NCBI GenBank assembly: GCA_031290515.1
Contig: JAITNK010000020.1
Span: forward strand, 1-46,575
DNA length: 46,575 nt
Origin: Oscillospiraceae bacterium
Lineage (GTDB): Bacteria; Bacillota; Clostridia; Oscillospirales; Oscillospiraceae
Reading direction: 5' to 3'
Shown piece after piece: positions 1 to 8,671 of the stretch (the first letter of the stretch is position 1; each line of letters starts with the position of its first letter). Below the pieces are notes generated by a model that was not told the DNA's origin, ran no database searches, and saw only the letters and a list, made by a program, of their open reading frames with translations. The translations under genes and the position numbers were made by a program.

Positions 1-330
1 TTGGTCGGGCAAAGCCCTCCCGCGCTCTGTGCTCGCAGGCTCGCACGGGGAACGCGTCTGCGGACGCGGTGCCGCTTGGTCGGCAGAGTCCGTTGTTAGC
101 CGCTCCGCACGGCAAAGCCGTGCTGTCGCTCAACATTTTTCGCACTCTGCGGAGTGCTCAAAAACGCCGCTGCCGTTCCGTATGGCTCGCGTCGCGCCGC
201 TCGCTGACGGAACGTTACCCGCGGCGGAGCCGTCTGCGACGGCGTATTTACCGCTTGCCGGAAATGAATTCCGGCTTCGCTCCGTGCTCGCAGGCTCGCA
301 CGGGGAACGCGACTGCGGTCGCGGTATTCA
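1..330. repeat. Cluster of dispersed GC-rich intergenic repeats (motifs 'gctcgcaggctcgcacggggaacgcg' and 'ccgcttgccggaaatgaattccggc')
   Basis: 'gctcgcaggctcgcacggggaacgcg' occurs twice here (near 32 and 287); related copies at 11377-11460, 30515-30592, 42355-42432 and 42704-42780. No convincing CDS. Confidence 0.7.
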
Positions 331-422
331 GCCGGAACGCCTGACTTTCGGAGTGAGAGTCCGCCGCCGCTTCGCCGCACAGTTTATCACCGCGCACTCG
401 AATTGTCAAGCGCGGAGCCGCG

Positions 423-1604
423 CTATAACGCGAGCCGCCGGCACTCCAAACAGAAACGCTTGTCAAGCGCGTGACCAATCGAAAACGACTTTTTCGGGAA
501 CACGCCGCTCTTGCGCACCGTCTCAAAGAAGTCGGATTTGCTCATTGCCGGCATATAAACGCCGGCGGCTTTGCCGCTCATCACAAGCACCGACAGTTCG
601 AATTCGTCGTGGATATAGTCAACTTCCGCCGCGAGGATTTCGAGCGCGTTCTCAACCCGCGCGATGATTTCGCCGAGCGGCTTCTCGTAGCAGCGGAAAA
701 ACGTCGCGCCGGATTTCGACGAAATCCCGATTTCATAGTCGCCCTGCCCGCCGACAGCCGAATATACCGCCGCGGTCAGCGCGTCCGAATCCGCGCCGAA
801 CGCCGCGCGGTGAATCGGGAAAAATTCCACGCCGCGGTCGTACACGTTGCACAGCTCCGCGAGCGCGAAGCGCAGCGGGTGAGTCTCGCGCTCCGCCGCG
901 CCGAGCGTCGGTTTTATTTGCTCCCACAGCGTTTTTGCGGCGGCGAGAGAGTGGTTGCCGTCGCCGATAATAATCTTAGTGCCGCCCGGGAGCGCGTCGA
1001 TTTTACGCGACAGTGCCGCCGCGGAGTCTCCGGTGACGCGCCAGCCGCGAAGCGTTCCCGCGTCGGACGGCAGCGCGAAATCGTACAGCTTTTCGAACTT
1101 CGTTTCGTCGGCTGACTCGATAATGCCGCGCTCGCGGTCGTCAATCAGCGCGAGAACGTGCGATGTCTCGACGGACTGCCGTTCGCGCACCTCGCGCCTC
1201 GCGGGAAGCCGCTCCGCGACAGTGCGCTCGCTCGCCGCGACCGGAGCGTCGCGCTCGTAGTCGTACGCCTCAAGGTCGATTACGCCGACAAGCCCGCGGC
1301 GCGTCCCGCCAGTAGTGAGTACGCGCTCCGTGAGTATGAACGAGTCCGGATACTCCTCAAAAACGCCGCTTTCGAGGTACCTGCGCGAGTTTTTTTCGAT
1401 TGCGTCAAGGCGAGGTCCGCGTTCCTCCGCGAGATACGCCTCCGGAAATATCAGCTTCATTGCGGACGGCGCGCCGCCGACGGCGCGGTAACGCCCGTCC
1501 CAGTATGAAACGTCCGAGGTGAACTGGTCGCAGGCGAGCGAGACGAACGTCTCAAAATCGCGCTTCGGCAGCAGGATATTCGCCGCGCGGAAAATGTTCT
1601 GCAT
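423..1604 (-). CDS. DUF1015 family protein
   Basis: 393 aa ORF; MQNIFRAANILLPKRDFETFVSLACDQFTSDVSYWD and GDGNHSLAAAK typical of the DUF1015 family. Confidence 0.85.
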   Translation of the reverse strand: MQNIFRAANILLPKRDFETFVSLACDQFTSDVSYWDGRYRAVGGAPSAMKLIFPEAYLAEERGPRLDAIEKNSRRYLESGVFEEYPDSFILTERVLTTGGTRRGLVGVIDLEAYDYERDAPVAASERTVAERLPARREVRERQSVETSHVLALIDDRERGIIESADETKFEKLYDFALPSDAGTLRGWRVTGDSAAALSRKIDALPGGTKIIIGDGNHSLAAAKTLWEQIKPTLGAAERETHPLRFALAELCNVYDRGVEFFPIHRAAFGADSDALTAAVYSAVGGQGDYEIGISSKSGATFFRCYEKPLGEIIARVENALEILAAEVDYIHDEFELSVLVMSGKAAGVYMPAMSKSDFFETVRKSGVFPKKSFSIGHALDKRFCLECRRLAL

Positions 1605-1632
1605 TATTATCGCTCCGGAAAATTCAGTATTG

Positions 1633-2466
1633 TCAGACTAAGGCGCGCCGCAGCGCGTCGATGAACGCCGGCGTGGTGCCGCAGCAGCCGCCGACGAATT
1701 TCGCGCCGGCGGCGACGAACGGGCGCATACCCTCCGCGAAATCCTCCGGCGACGCGTCGTACTCGCCGAACGAATTCGGCAGTCCCGCGTTCGGCTTCGC
1801 GATGAGCGGAAGTTTCGTAAGTCCCGCGAGCGTCCGGAATATCGGGAAAACCTCGTCCGGTCCGAGCGAGCAGTTCAGCCCGAGCGCGACGGCTCCGAGC
1901 TTTTCCGCGGCGGCGGCGAAGTCTTCCGGAGTCGCGCCGGAAAAGGTTCGCCCGGTCTCGTCGAAAGTCATTGTGACGAGCACGGGGAGCTTTGCGGCGT
2001 CGCGCGCGGCGGCGAGCGCGATTCCGACCTCGAGCAGGTCGTACTGCGTCTCGACGACGATGTAGTCCGCGCCGTTTTCCGCACCGAGCGCGACCTGCTC
2101 CGCGTACAGGTTGTACGCCGCGTCGAACGAAAGCTCGCCGTCCTCCGGTTTTTCCTCCGGCGGCGCGATAACCGCGCCGAGCGGACCCACGTCGAGCGCG
2201 ACCTTTACGTCGCCGGCTTTATGCGCGAGCTCTATGCCGGACGCGATAACCTCGCGCACGGAAAGTCCGGAGCCGCGCAGGTTCAGCGCGTTTGCGCAGA
2301 GCGTATTCGTGTAGAGCATACGCGCGCCCGCCTCGGCGTAAGCGCGGTGTATTTTCAGAACGGCTTTCGGGTTTCTGATATTCATAACCTCGGAGGTTTC
2401 CCCGGGCTTCAGCCCCGCTTGCTGAAGCATTGTACCCATTGCGCCGTCGAGCAGTATGATTGCCAT
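1633..2466 (-). CDS. Homocysteine S-methyltransferase family protein
   Basis: MAIILLDGAMGTMLQQAG start; zinc-site motifs GLNCS and GGCCGTTP; start trimmed from the ORF at 2505. Confidence 0.88.
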   Translation of the reverse strand: MAIILLDGAMGTMLQQAGLKPGETSEVMNIRNPKAVLKIHRAYAEAGARMLYTNTLCANALNLRGSGLSVREVIASGIELAHKAGDVKVALDVGPLGAVIAPPEEKPEDGELSFDAAYNLYAEQVALGAENGADYIVVETQYDLLEVGIALAAARDAAKLPVLVTMTFDETGRTFSGATPEDFAAAAEKLGAVALGLNCSLGPDEVFPIFRTLAGLTKLPLIAKPNAGLPNSFGEYDASPEDFAEGMRPFVAAGAKFVGGCCGTTPAFIDALRRALV

Positions 2467-2513
2467 AATGAATTTCCTTTCGCGCCGCGAAAAATTTTGC
2501 CGCAAATTTTTTG

Positions 2514-2549
2514 TTGCTCTATTTTAGCATAAGTGGTACAATAAAGCAA
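2514..2549. promoter_or_regulatory. Overlapping divergent sigma70-type promoters
   Basis: Plus: TTGCTC (2514-2519) -17- TACAAT (2537-2542). Minus: TTGCTT (2549-2544) -17- TAAAAT (2526-2521). The two interlock between divergent genes. Confidence 0.6.
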
Positions 2550-2605
2550 GCGTTAACTCGGAATAACGCGCAGGAATACCCGAATAAATGCTCGGAGGTA
2601 AATAA

Positions 2606-3235
2606 ATGGACTTCAGATACATCGTCGCGATTTCGCGGCAGTACGGAAGCGCGGGGCGCGGAATCGGCAAAAAGCTCGCAGACACGCTCGGGGTCGGCTG
2701 CTACGACAAGGAGCTTATCGCGCTCACAGCCGAGAAAAGCGGTATGAGTCACGGATACGTCGAACAGCGCGAGGAGCGCGTCGATATCGGCTTCCTGTCG
2801 AATATGAGCTTTACGGCGAACCACGGCTTCGACTCCGTCGGCTTCTACGAAACGCCTATGACAGACAAAATGTTCATCACGCAGTCCGCCGTAATCAAGG
2901 AAATCGCGGCGCAGGGTCCGTGTATCGTCATCGGCCGCTGCGCGGACTATATTCTGCGGAACGAGCCGGGACTTTTCCGCGTCTTTATCCGCGCGGAGAA
3001 CGAGGAGCGCGTCCAGCGGGCAATCGAGGAGTACAAACTGCCGCGCAAAAACGCCGTGCAGTACGTCAAAAAAACCGACAAAAACCGCGGCAACTACTAC
3101 AAGTTCTACACCAACCGCGCCTGGGGCGACCCGGAACACGAGGACCTGATTATCAACTCAACGTTCACCGGAACGGACGGCGCGGTGGACCTGATAATAA
3201 CCGCCCTGCGGAACAAGGGATACCTCGGCAATTAG
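2606..3235 (+). CDS. Cytidylate kinase-like family protein
   Basis: IVAISRQYGSAGRGIGKKLADTLGVGCYDKELI; RBS-like cggaggtaa upstream. Confidence 0.88.
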   Translation: MDFRYIVAISRQYGSAGRGIGKKLADTLGVGCYDKELIALTAEKSGMSHGYVEQREERVDIGFLSNMSFTANHGFDSVGFYETPMTDKMFITQSAVIKEIAAQGPCIVIGRCADYILRNEPGLFRVFIRAENEERVQRAIEEYKLPRKNAVQYVKKTDKNRGNYYKFYTNRAWGDPEHEDLIINSTFTGTDGAVDLIITALRNKGYLGN

Positions 3236-3312
3236 AGCGCGTCCGCCGCGCGTCCCGGCGCAACCCCGCGTCACTCACGTTGCGCGCAGCCGCGGCATAT
3301 AATGCTGCGGTG

Positions 3313-3783
3313 GTGATTTGTGTGAGCTATAACGCCGGAGAGGCAATCGCGTACGCGCACGAGTGGGCGCATTCGAGAAATCCGCGCTACTATAATTTCA
3401 CCGGAATCGGGGGAGACTGCACGAACTTCATTTCGCAGTGTCTTTTCGCCGGTTCCGGGACGATGAACTACGCCGGCGGCGGCTGGTACTACCGCGCGCC
3501 GTCCGACCGCGCGCCGAGCTGGACGTCGGTCGAACTGCTATACGGTTTTCTTACGCGGAGCGGAAACGGACCGGGACCGCGCGGGGCTGCGGTGCGTCTC
3601 GGAGACGCCGCGCCGGGCGACGTTATACAGCTGTCGTTCGACGGCGAGAAGTTTTCACATTCGCTGCTCGTCGTAGACCGTGCGGACGGCGGCGTACTCA
3701 TTGCGGCGCACAGCGACGACAGCGACTACCGCCCTCTCGAAACCTACGGCTTCGCGGGACTTCGGTGCCTGCGAATCTGCTGA
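3313..3783 (+). CDS. Amidase-domain (NlpC/P60-like putative amidase) protein
   Basis: In-frame GTG start; AIAYAHEWAHSRNPRYYNFTGIGGDCTNFISQCLFAG typical of the putative amidase domain; GDVIQL and HSLLVV. Confidence 0.75.
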   Translation: MICVSYNAGEAIAYAHEWAHSRNPRYYNFTGIGGDCTNFISQCLFAGSGTMNYAGGGWYYRAPSDRAPSWTSVELLYGFLTRSGNGPGPRGAAVRLGDAAPGDVIQLSFDGEKFSHSLLVVDRADGGVLIAAHSDDSDYRPLETYGFAGLRCLRIC

Positions 3784-3948
3784 CGACGCGGAGACGCTCC
3801 GGATACGGGGACGCGCGCTTGCCGGATAATAAGCGGCGGCGCGTCTTTGCCGTGCCGGGATATAAACAGAAAAAAGCCGCAAGAAAGCGGAGCCCGCTGA
3901 TTTTAGTTCGCGGGAATACAGGCGGAAACGTTGCGGGGCGGGGAATCT

Positions 3949-4833
3949 ATGCAAAGCTGCACGGCTTGTCCGAGATATTGCGGCGCGGAGCGCGGTACGG
4001 CGGAGGGCGGGGGAGTCTGCGCCTCCGGTACGCTGCCGCGCGTCGCGCGAGCCGCGCTCCACTTCGGGGAGGAGCCGTGTATAACGGGCGCGCGCGGTTC
4101 GGGGACGGTGTTTTTCTCCGGCTGCGCACTGCGCTGCGAATTCTGCCAGAACGCGAAAATCAGTCTCTCCGGCTTCGGAGAGACCGTTACGGTCGAGCGG
4201 CTTCGAGAAATATACGCGGAGCTGACCGCTCTCGGCGCGGAGAACATAAACCTCGTAACCGCGTCGCACTTCACGGAAGCGGTCGCGGAGTCGCTCGGAC
4301 CGGGACCGGAAATCCCGGTCGTCTGGAATTCCTCCGGCTACGAATCGGTCGAGACGCTGCGGCTGCTCTCCGGCAGGGTAAACGTCTATATGCCGGACTT
4401 CAAGTACGCATTGACGAAGCCCGCCGCCGACTATTCAAACGCGCCGGACTATCCGCGCGCCGCGGAGGACGCGATACTCGAAATGCACCGCCAAGTCGGG
4501 GACTGCAAAATTTCCCCGGACGGCGTACTCGAAAGCGGACTTCTGGTGCGCCACCTCGTACTGCCCGGAAACCTTGAAAACACATTCCGGGTTATCGACC
4601 GGTTCGCGGAGCTGTTCGCGCCCGGGGAGGCGTTATTTTCGCTGATGACGCAGTACACGCCGGTGCGGGAGTCGCGCTTTCCGGAGCTTAACCGCAAACT
4701 TTCGCGCGCGGAGTACGAAGCCGCGGTCGCGTACCTCGAAGACTCGGGAATCGGGGACGGATACTATCAGGACGAGCCTGACGGTTCGGAAGCGGACTGG
4801 ATACCGGATTTCGACCTAACGGGAGTCCCGTGA
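3949..4833 (+). CDS. Radical SAM protein, PflA-like
   Basis: FFSGCALRCEFCQN radical SAM cysteine motif; MQSCTACPRYCGAER N-terminal Cys cluster; start may be 3931. Confidence 0.85.
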   Translation: MQSCTACPRYCGAERGTAEGGGVCASGTLPRVARAALHFGEEPCITGARGSGTVFFSGCALRCEFCQNAKISLSGFGETVTVERLREIYAELTALGAENINLVTASHFTEAVAESLGPGPEIPVVWNSSGYESVETLRLLSGRVNVYMPDFKYALTKPAADYSNAPDYPRAAEDAILEMHRQVGDCKISPDGVLESGLLVRHLVLPGNLENTFRVIDRFAELFAPGEALFSLMTQYTPVRESRFPELNRKLSRAEYEAAVAYLEDSGIGDGYYQDEPDGSEADWIPDFDLTGVP

Positions 4834-5805
4834 CTCGCTCTCCGCGGTGCTTACTATGCTCCGCGTCACCGACCGCGCGTCGGCGAGCGACTCGATTTTT
4901 GAGGTAAGTCCGCGCCAGTAAGCCGCGTGCGGTATGCCGCGCAGGTACCACGAATAGTGCCGACGCGCTTCGAGACAGGCGACTTTCTCGCCGCGCAGCT
5001 CCGCGGAGCGCGTTATCTGCCGCAGCGCGGTCTCCGCGATTTCGCGTACCGCCGGTCGCGCGGGAACCGGAAGTCCGGCGAGCGCGGCGGCAGTTTCGCG
5101 GAACAGCCACGGATTGCCGAGAACCCCGCGGGCGAGCATAACGCCGTCCGCGCAGGTGTGCGCGAGAATTTTCACCGCATCTTCGGCGGCGAAAACGTCG
5201 CCGTTTGCGGCGACCGGGATTCTCACGGCGCGCTTCACCTCGGCGATGCAGTCCCAGTCGGCGGCGCCGGAGTACATCTGAACGCGCGTGCGTCCGTGCA
5301 CCGCGACGGCGGACGCGCCGGAATCCTCGCACATTTTCGCGAACTCGGCGGCGTTCAGGTGCGCGCGGTCAAAGCCGCGCCGGAACTTCACCGTAACCGG
5401 GACGTTTACCGCGCGGACGACCGCGGCAATAATGCGCGACGCTTTTTCCGGTTCGAGCATAAGTGCGGAACCCTCTCCGTTTTTGACGATTTTGCCGACG
5501 GGACAACCCATATTTATGTCGATAATATCCGCGCCGGAGTGTTCGAGCGCGAGCGCGGCGCCGCGCGCCGTATCGTCCGGGTCGGAGCCGAAAATCTGCG
5601 CCGCGAACGGTCTGTCGGCACCGGAGGACTCGAGCAGAGCCCTGGTTTTCCCGTCGCCGTACACGAGGGCTTTCGCGCTCACCATTTCCGTGACCGTAAG
5701 TCCCGCGCCGAACCCGCGGCACAGCTCGCGGAACGCGAGGTCGGTAACGCCCGCCATAGGCGCGAGTATGAGCCGCGAGGGAAGCGCGACGTCTCCGATT
5801 TTCAT
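4816..5805 (-). CDS. dusB: tRNA-dihydrouridine synthase
   Basis: LAPMAGVTDLAFRELCRGFGA, DINMGCPVGKIVKNGEGSALM, VAVHGRTRVQMYSG. Confidence 0.93.
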   Translation of the reverse strand: MKIGDVALPSRLILAPMAGVTDLAFRELCRGFGAGLTVTEMVSAKALVYGDGKTRALLESSGADRPFAAQIFGSDPDDTARGAALALEHSGADIIDINMGCPVGKIVKNGEGSALMLEPEKASRIIAAVVRAVNVPVTVKFRRGFDRAHLNAAEFAKMCEDSGASAVAVHGRTRVQMYSGAADWDCIAEVKRAVRIPVAANGDVFAAEDAVKILAHTCADGVMLARGVLGNPWLFRETAAALAGLPVPARPAVREIAETALRQITRSAELRGEKVACLEARRHYSWYLRGIPHAAYWRGLTSKIESLADARSVTRSIVSTAESESRDSR

Positions 5806-5823
5806 TCCATCATCTCCAACGAG

Positions 5824-5971
5824 TAGTATACCGCAGGCACGAAGTGCCGCCGCTGTATATCAGCTTAGATAAGGTTACTATCCGCTTGCCGATAGTATAC
5901 CGCAGGCGTTTACGCCGTTGTGGTATACAAGCTTAAACGAGGTTACTATCCACAGCTTGGATAGTATACCA
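5824..5971. repeat. Two tandem 69-bp hairpin repeat units
   Basis: 'tagtataccgcaggc...' begins at 5824, 5893 and 5962 (69-bp spacing); inner hairpins GGCAC/GTGCC and GGCG/CGCC. Confidence 0.8.
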
Positions 5972-5992
5972 TAAAAACAGTATTTTCCGCAA
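5963..5992 (-). promoter_or_regulatory. Candidate promoter upstream of the hairpin array and dusB
   Basis: Minus: TTGCGG (5992-5987) -18- TATACT (5968-5963). Confidence 0.4.
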
Positions 5993-6044
5993 CGGCGACA
6001 TTTCCGCGCATACGGCTGTATTAAAAACAGAGAGGTTCGAGCTT

Positions 6045-6536
6045 TTGAACACACCCGACGCGTATCAGACCGATTCAACCGGTGAAATCTACCGCCGCCG
6101 CGCGGATATGGTTTACCGCGTTTGTTACTCGTACCTGCGTTCCCCGTACGACGCGGAGGACGCGGCCGCCGACACTTTCGTGAACCTTATGCGCTACCGC
6201 CCGCAGTTTCAGAGCGAGGAACACGAGAAAGCCTGGCTTATCCGCGCCGCGATAAACATATCGAAAAATATGCTGAAACGCTCGTCGCGGCGCGACCTGC
6301 CGCTCGGCGAGTTTGAAACTCTCGCGTCGCCGCCCGAGCCGTCAAACGAAGTGCTGGGCGCGGTGCTCGCGCTGCCGGAAAAGTACCGGATTGTCATATA
6401 TCTGCACTATTACGAGGGGTACAAGACCGCCGAAATCGCGAAGCTGCTGCGATGTCCGGACTCGACGGTGCGGAACAGGCTTTCCGACGCGCGGCAAATC
6501 CTGAAGCTGAAACTGGGGGACGGATTCGATGAGTAA
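6045..6536 (+). CDS. ECF-type RNA polymerase sigma factor
   Basis: sigma-2 (YLRSPYDAEDAAADTFVNLMR) and sigma-4 HTH (LHYYEGYKTAEIAKLLRCPDSTVRNRLSDAR); TTG start. Confidence 0.88.
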   Translation: MNTPDAYQTDSTGEIYRRRADMVYRVCYSYLRSPYDAEDAAADTFVNLMRYRPQFQSEEHEKAWLIRAAINISKNMLKRSSRRDLPLGEFETLASPPEPSNEVLGAVLALPEKYRIVIYLHYYEGYKTAEIAKLLRCPDSTVRNRLSDARQILKLKLGDGFDE

Positions 6537-7353
6537 AATAACCGACGCGTTCGACGAAGTCCGGCTCACACCGGAATCGCGCGAGCGGATTCTGCGCAGG
6601 CTGAACCGCCGCCCCGCGGAAGCCCGCCGGCGTTCGCGGCTTATTCCCGCGCTGACCGCAGCCGCGGTCATAATTGTACTCCTGCCCGCGATATTCGCGC
6701 TCTTCATCGGAGGGCACAAAGCCGGAAGCGCGGATATGTCCGCGCCCCAAGACACGCAAGACGGGGTCTACGGCGCGGGCAAAGCCGACCAGACCGAGTC
6801 CGTCGACGGCGGTCCCGAAGCCGCGGAGGAGGACGTCGGGGTACCGCCGTATGTTCTCGCGCCGAATCCGAATCCGCAGGATTCGTCGGGCGTCGAGTCC
6901 GCGGACGCACCGGATTACTCAGGAGAACCGACCGGTATGGGCGGCGCGGTCAATACGGACATTTCGCGTGACGGCTTCCGGAAACTCGCGCAGCTCGGCG
7001 CGAATGCGTACGTATTCGCCGAGGTCGAGTCGGTAGAATACGGTTCGGACGGGCGGCAGACAGTCGAATTCTCGTTGCTGCACATAATTTACCCCGAGCG
7101 CACCTGGGTTTCGGAATCGTTCACGCTCGACGTATCCGTAGCCGTACGCAGCTTCGCACCGAACGCGGTGTTTATGCTGCCGCTGAAAGTCACGCGCGAC
7201 TCCGTCGAACTTGTCGGCGCGGAATTCGTCGCCTTTGAGATTGCGGACGACGATACGGTGTACACCGCAGAGGACTCGGAATTGTTCGGCGGCTGGTACG
7301 GAAAGAGCGGAGTTGAGCTTGAAGACGCCGTTTTGGAGTTTACGGAGGGGTAA
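6529..7353 (+). CDS. Single-pass membrane protein, putative anti-sigma factor
   Basis: Overlaps the sigma gene stop by 8 nt; one TM segment LIPALTAAAVIIVLLPAIFALFIGG. Confidence 0.6.
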   Translation: MSKITDAFDEVRLTPESRERILRRLNRRPAEARRRSRLIPALTAAAVIIVLLPAIFALFIGGHKAGSADMSAPQDTQDGVYGAGKADQTESVDGGPEAAEEDVGVPPYVLAPNPNPQDSSGVESADAPDYSGEPTGMGGAVNTDISRDGFRKLAQLGANAYVFAEVESVEYGSDGRQTVEFSLLHIIYPERTWVSESFTLDVSVAVRSFAPNAVFMLPLKVTRDSVELVGAEFVAFEIADDDTVYTAEDSELFGGWYGKSGVELEDAVLEFTEG

Positions 7354-7362
7354 GGTAATACT

Positions 7363-8370
7363 ATGAAAGAATTTTCGGTGGGGAAAAACGACGGCGGGGC
7401 GAGGCTCGACCGCTTCGTGTCGAAGTGCGTGCCGCTGCTGCCGCCGTCTCTCGCGCAGAAATATATCCGGCTCGGACGCATAAAAGTCGGAGGGCGCAAG
7501 GCTCCGCGCGATACGCGGCTCGCTCCCGGCGACACTGTGCAGATGTACGTCAACGACGAATTTTTCAGCGAGGCGCGCGAGGACGCCGCATATCTGCGCG
7601 TCACAGACCCCGGGCTTGATATTGTGTACGAGGACGCGAATATCCTGCTCGTCAACAAGCCCGCGGGCGTACTGTGTCACTCCGGCGGGGGATTCGACTA
7701 CGCGACGCTTATCGCGCGGATTCAGGCGTATCTCTACGCGCGCCGCGAGTGGAACCCGCGCGGCGAGAACTCGTTCGCGCCCGCGCTGTGCAACCGCATC
7801 GACCGCAACACGCAGGGCATCGTTATCGCGGCGAAAACCGCCGAGACTCTGCGGATAGTCAACGAGAAAATCAAAACGCGCGAGATTGACAAGTACTATC
7901 TCGCCGTCGCCGAGGGAGAGCCGCGCCCGAAGTCCGGGGAACTGCGCGGGTACCTGTTCAAAGACGCGGTGAAAAATATGGTTTTCGTGTCGGACGAGCC
8001 GCGGCGAGGCGCGCAGCTTGCCGTTACCGAATACAAAACGCTCGCGTCAAAGTCCGGGCTGTCGCTGCTCGAGTGCAGACTTCACACCGGGAGAACGCAC
8101 CAAATCCGCGCGCAGCTCGCGCACATCGGCTGCCCGATTCTCGGCGACGGCAAGTACGGCAGCGAGAAATCCCGCCGTAAGTACGGCGAGAGCGGTCAGC
8201 TTCTGTGTTCCTACAAGCTCACGTTTTCGTTCCGGAGCGACGCGGGCGCGCTCGGCTATCTGAACGGCAAGACCTGCGCGCTCGGGAGCGTAGGGTTCGC
8301 GGATAAATATTTTCCGGGAATCAGTTACAGTTCTGTAACCGTTTTTCCTGAATTTGACACCGTAATTTAA
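7363..8370 (+). CDS. RluA family pseudouridine synthase
   Basis: S4-like N-terminus; NRIDRNTQGIVIAAKT; CRLHTGRTHQIRAQLAHIGCPILGD. Confidence 0.92.
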   Translation: MKEFSVGKNDGGARLDRFVSKCVPLLPPSLAQKYIRLGRIKVGGRKAPRDTRLAPGDTVQMYVNDEFFSEAREDAAYLRVTDPGLDIVYEDANILLVNKPAGVLCHSGGGFDYATLIARIQAYLYARREWNPRGENSFAPALCNRIDRNTQGIVIAAKTAETLRIVNEKIKTREIDKYYLAVAEGEPRPKSGELRGYLFKDAVKNMVFVSDEPRRGAQLAVTEYKTLASKSGLSLLECRLHTGRTHQIRAQLAHIGCPILGDGKYGSEKSRRKYGESGQLLCSYKLTFSFRSDAGALGYLNGKTCALGSVGFADKYFPGISYSSVTVFPEFDTVI

Positions 8371-8381
8371 CCGATTTGTAG

Positions 8382-8410
8382 TTGCATTGAAATTAAATGT
8401 GTAGTATTAT
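8382..8410 (+). promoter_or_regulatory. Candidate promoter for an intergenic sRNA
   Basis: TTGCAT (8382-8387) -17- TATTAT (8405-8410). Confidence 0.5.
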
Positions 8411-8416
8411 ACATCT

Positions 8417-8604
8417 GCGAGGCGGACGGAGCATTGATAAATGGCTTCCCGCTTCCATCCCCTCAAACGGCAGTCGGTGAGCGCGGCACTTATGAGTGTC
8501 ACACCCTGTCATTCTTTTCATTGTTTTCATCAGCATCCTTTCTCTATCGACGGACGTTTCGGCGTCCGGTTCGCCCCTCAACATTGTTGAGGGGCATTTT
8601 TTTT
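8417..8604 (+). ncRNA. Candidate ~187-nt intergenic structured RNA of unknown class
   Basis: Promoter-like box followed ~160 nt later by a strong intrinsic terminator; no convincing ORF; several internal hairpins. Confidence 0.45.
8573..8604 (+). terminator. Intrinsic terminator
   Basis: GCCCCTCAAC-atT-GTTGAGGGGC followed by ATTTTTTTT. Confidence 0.85.
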
Positions 8605-8671
8605 GCGCCGCGGACGCGAAAGAGCGCGGCGTTTCACCGCCGCGCTCCGCATATATCCGCGCTTTGCCGCG

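Noticed and set aside
29-667. 212-aa plus-strand ORF at the window start
   Set aside because: Runs through repeats and antisense to the DUF1015 gene; low-complexity Arg/Ala-rich translation.
8393-8584. 63-aa minus-strand ORF in the rluA downstream region
   Set aside because: Lacks family resemblance; the plus-strand promoter and terminator architecture explains the region better. Left open for comparative testing.
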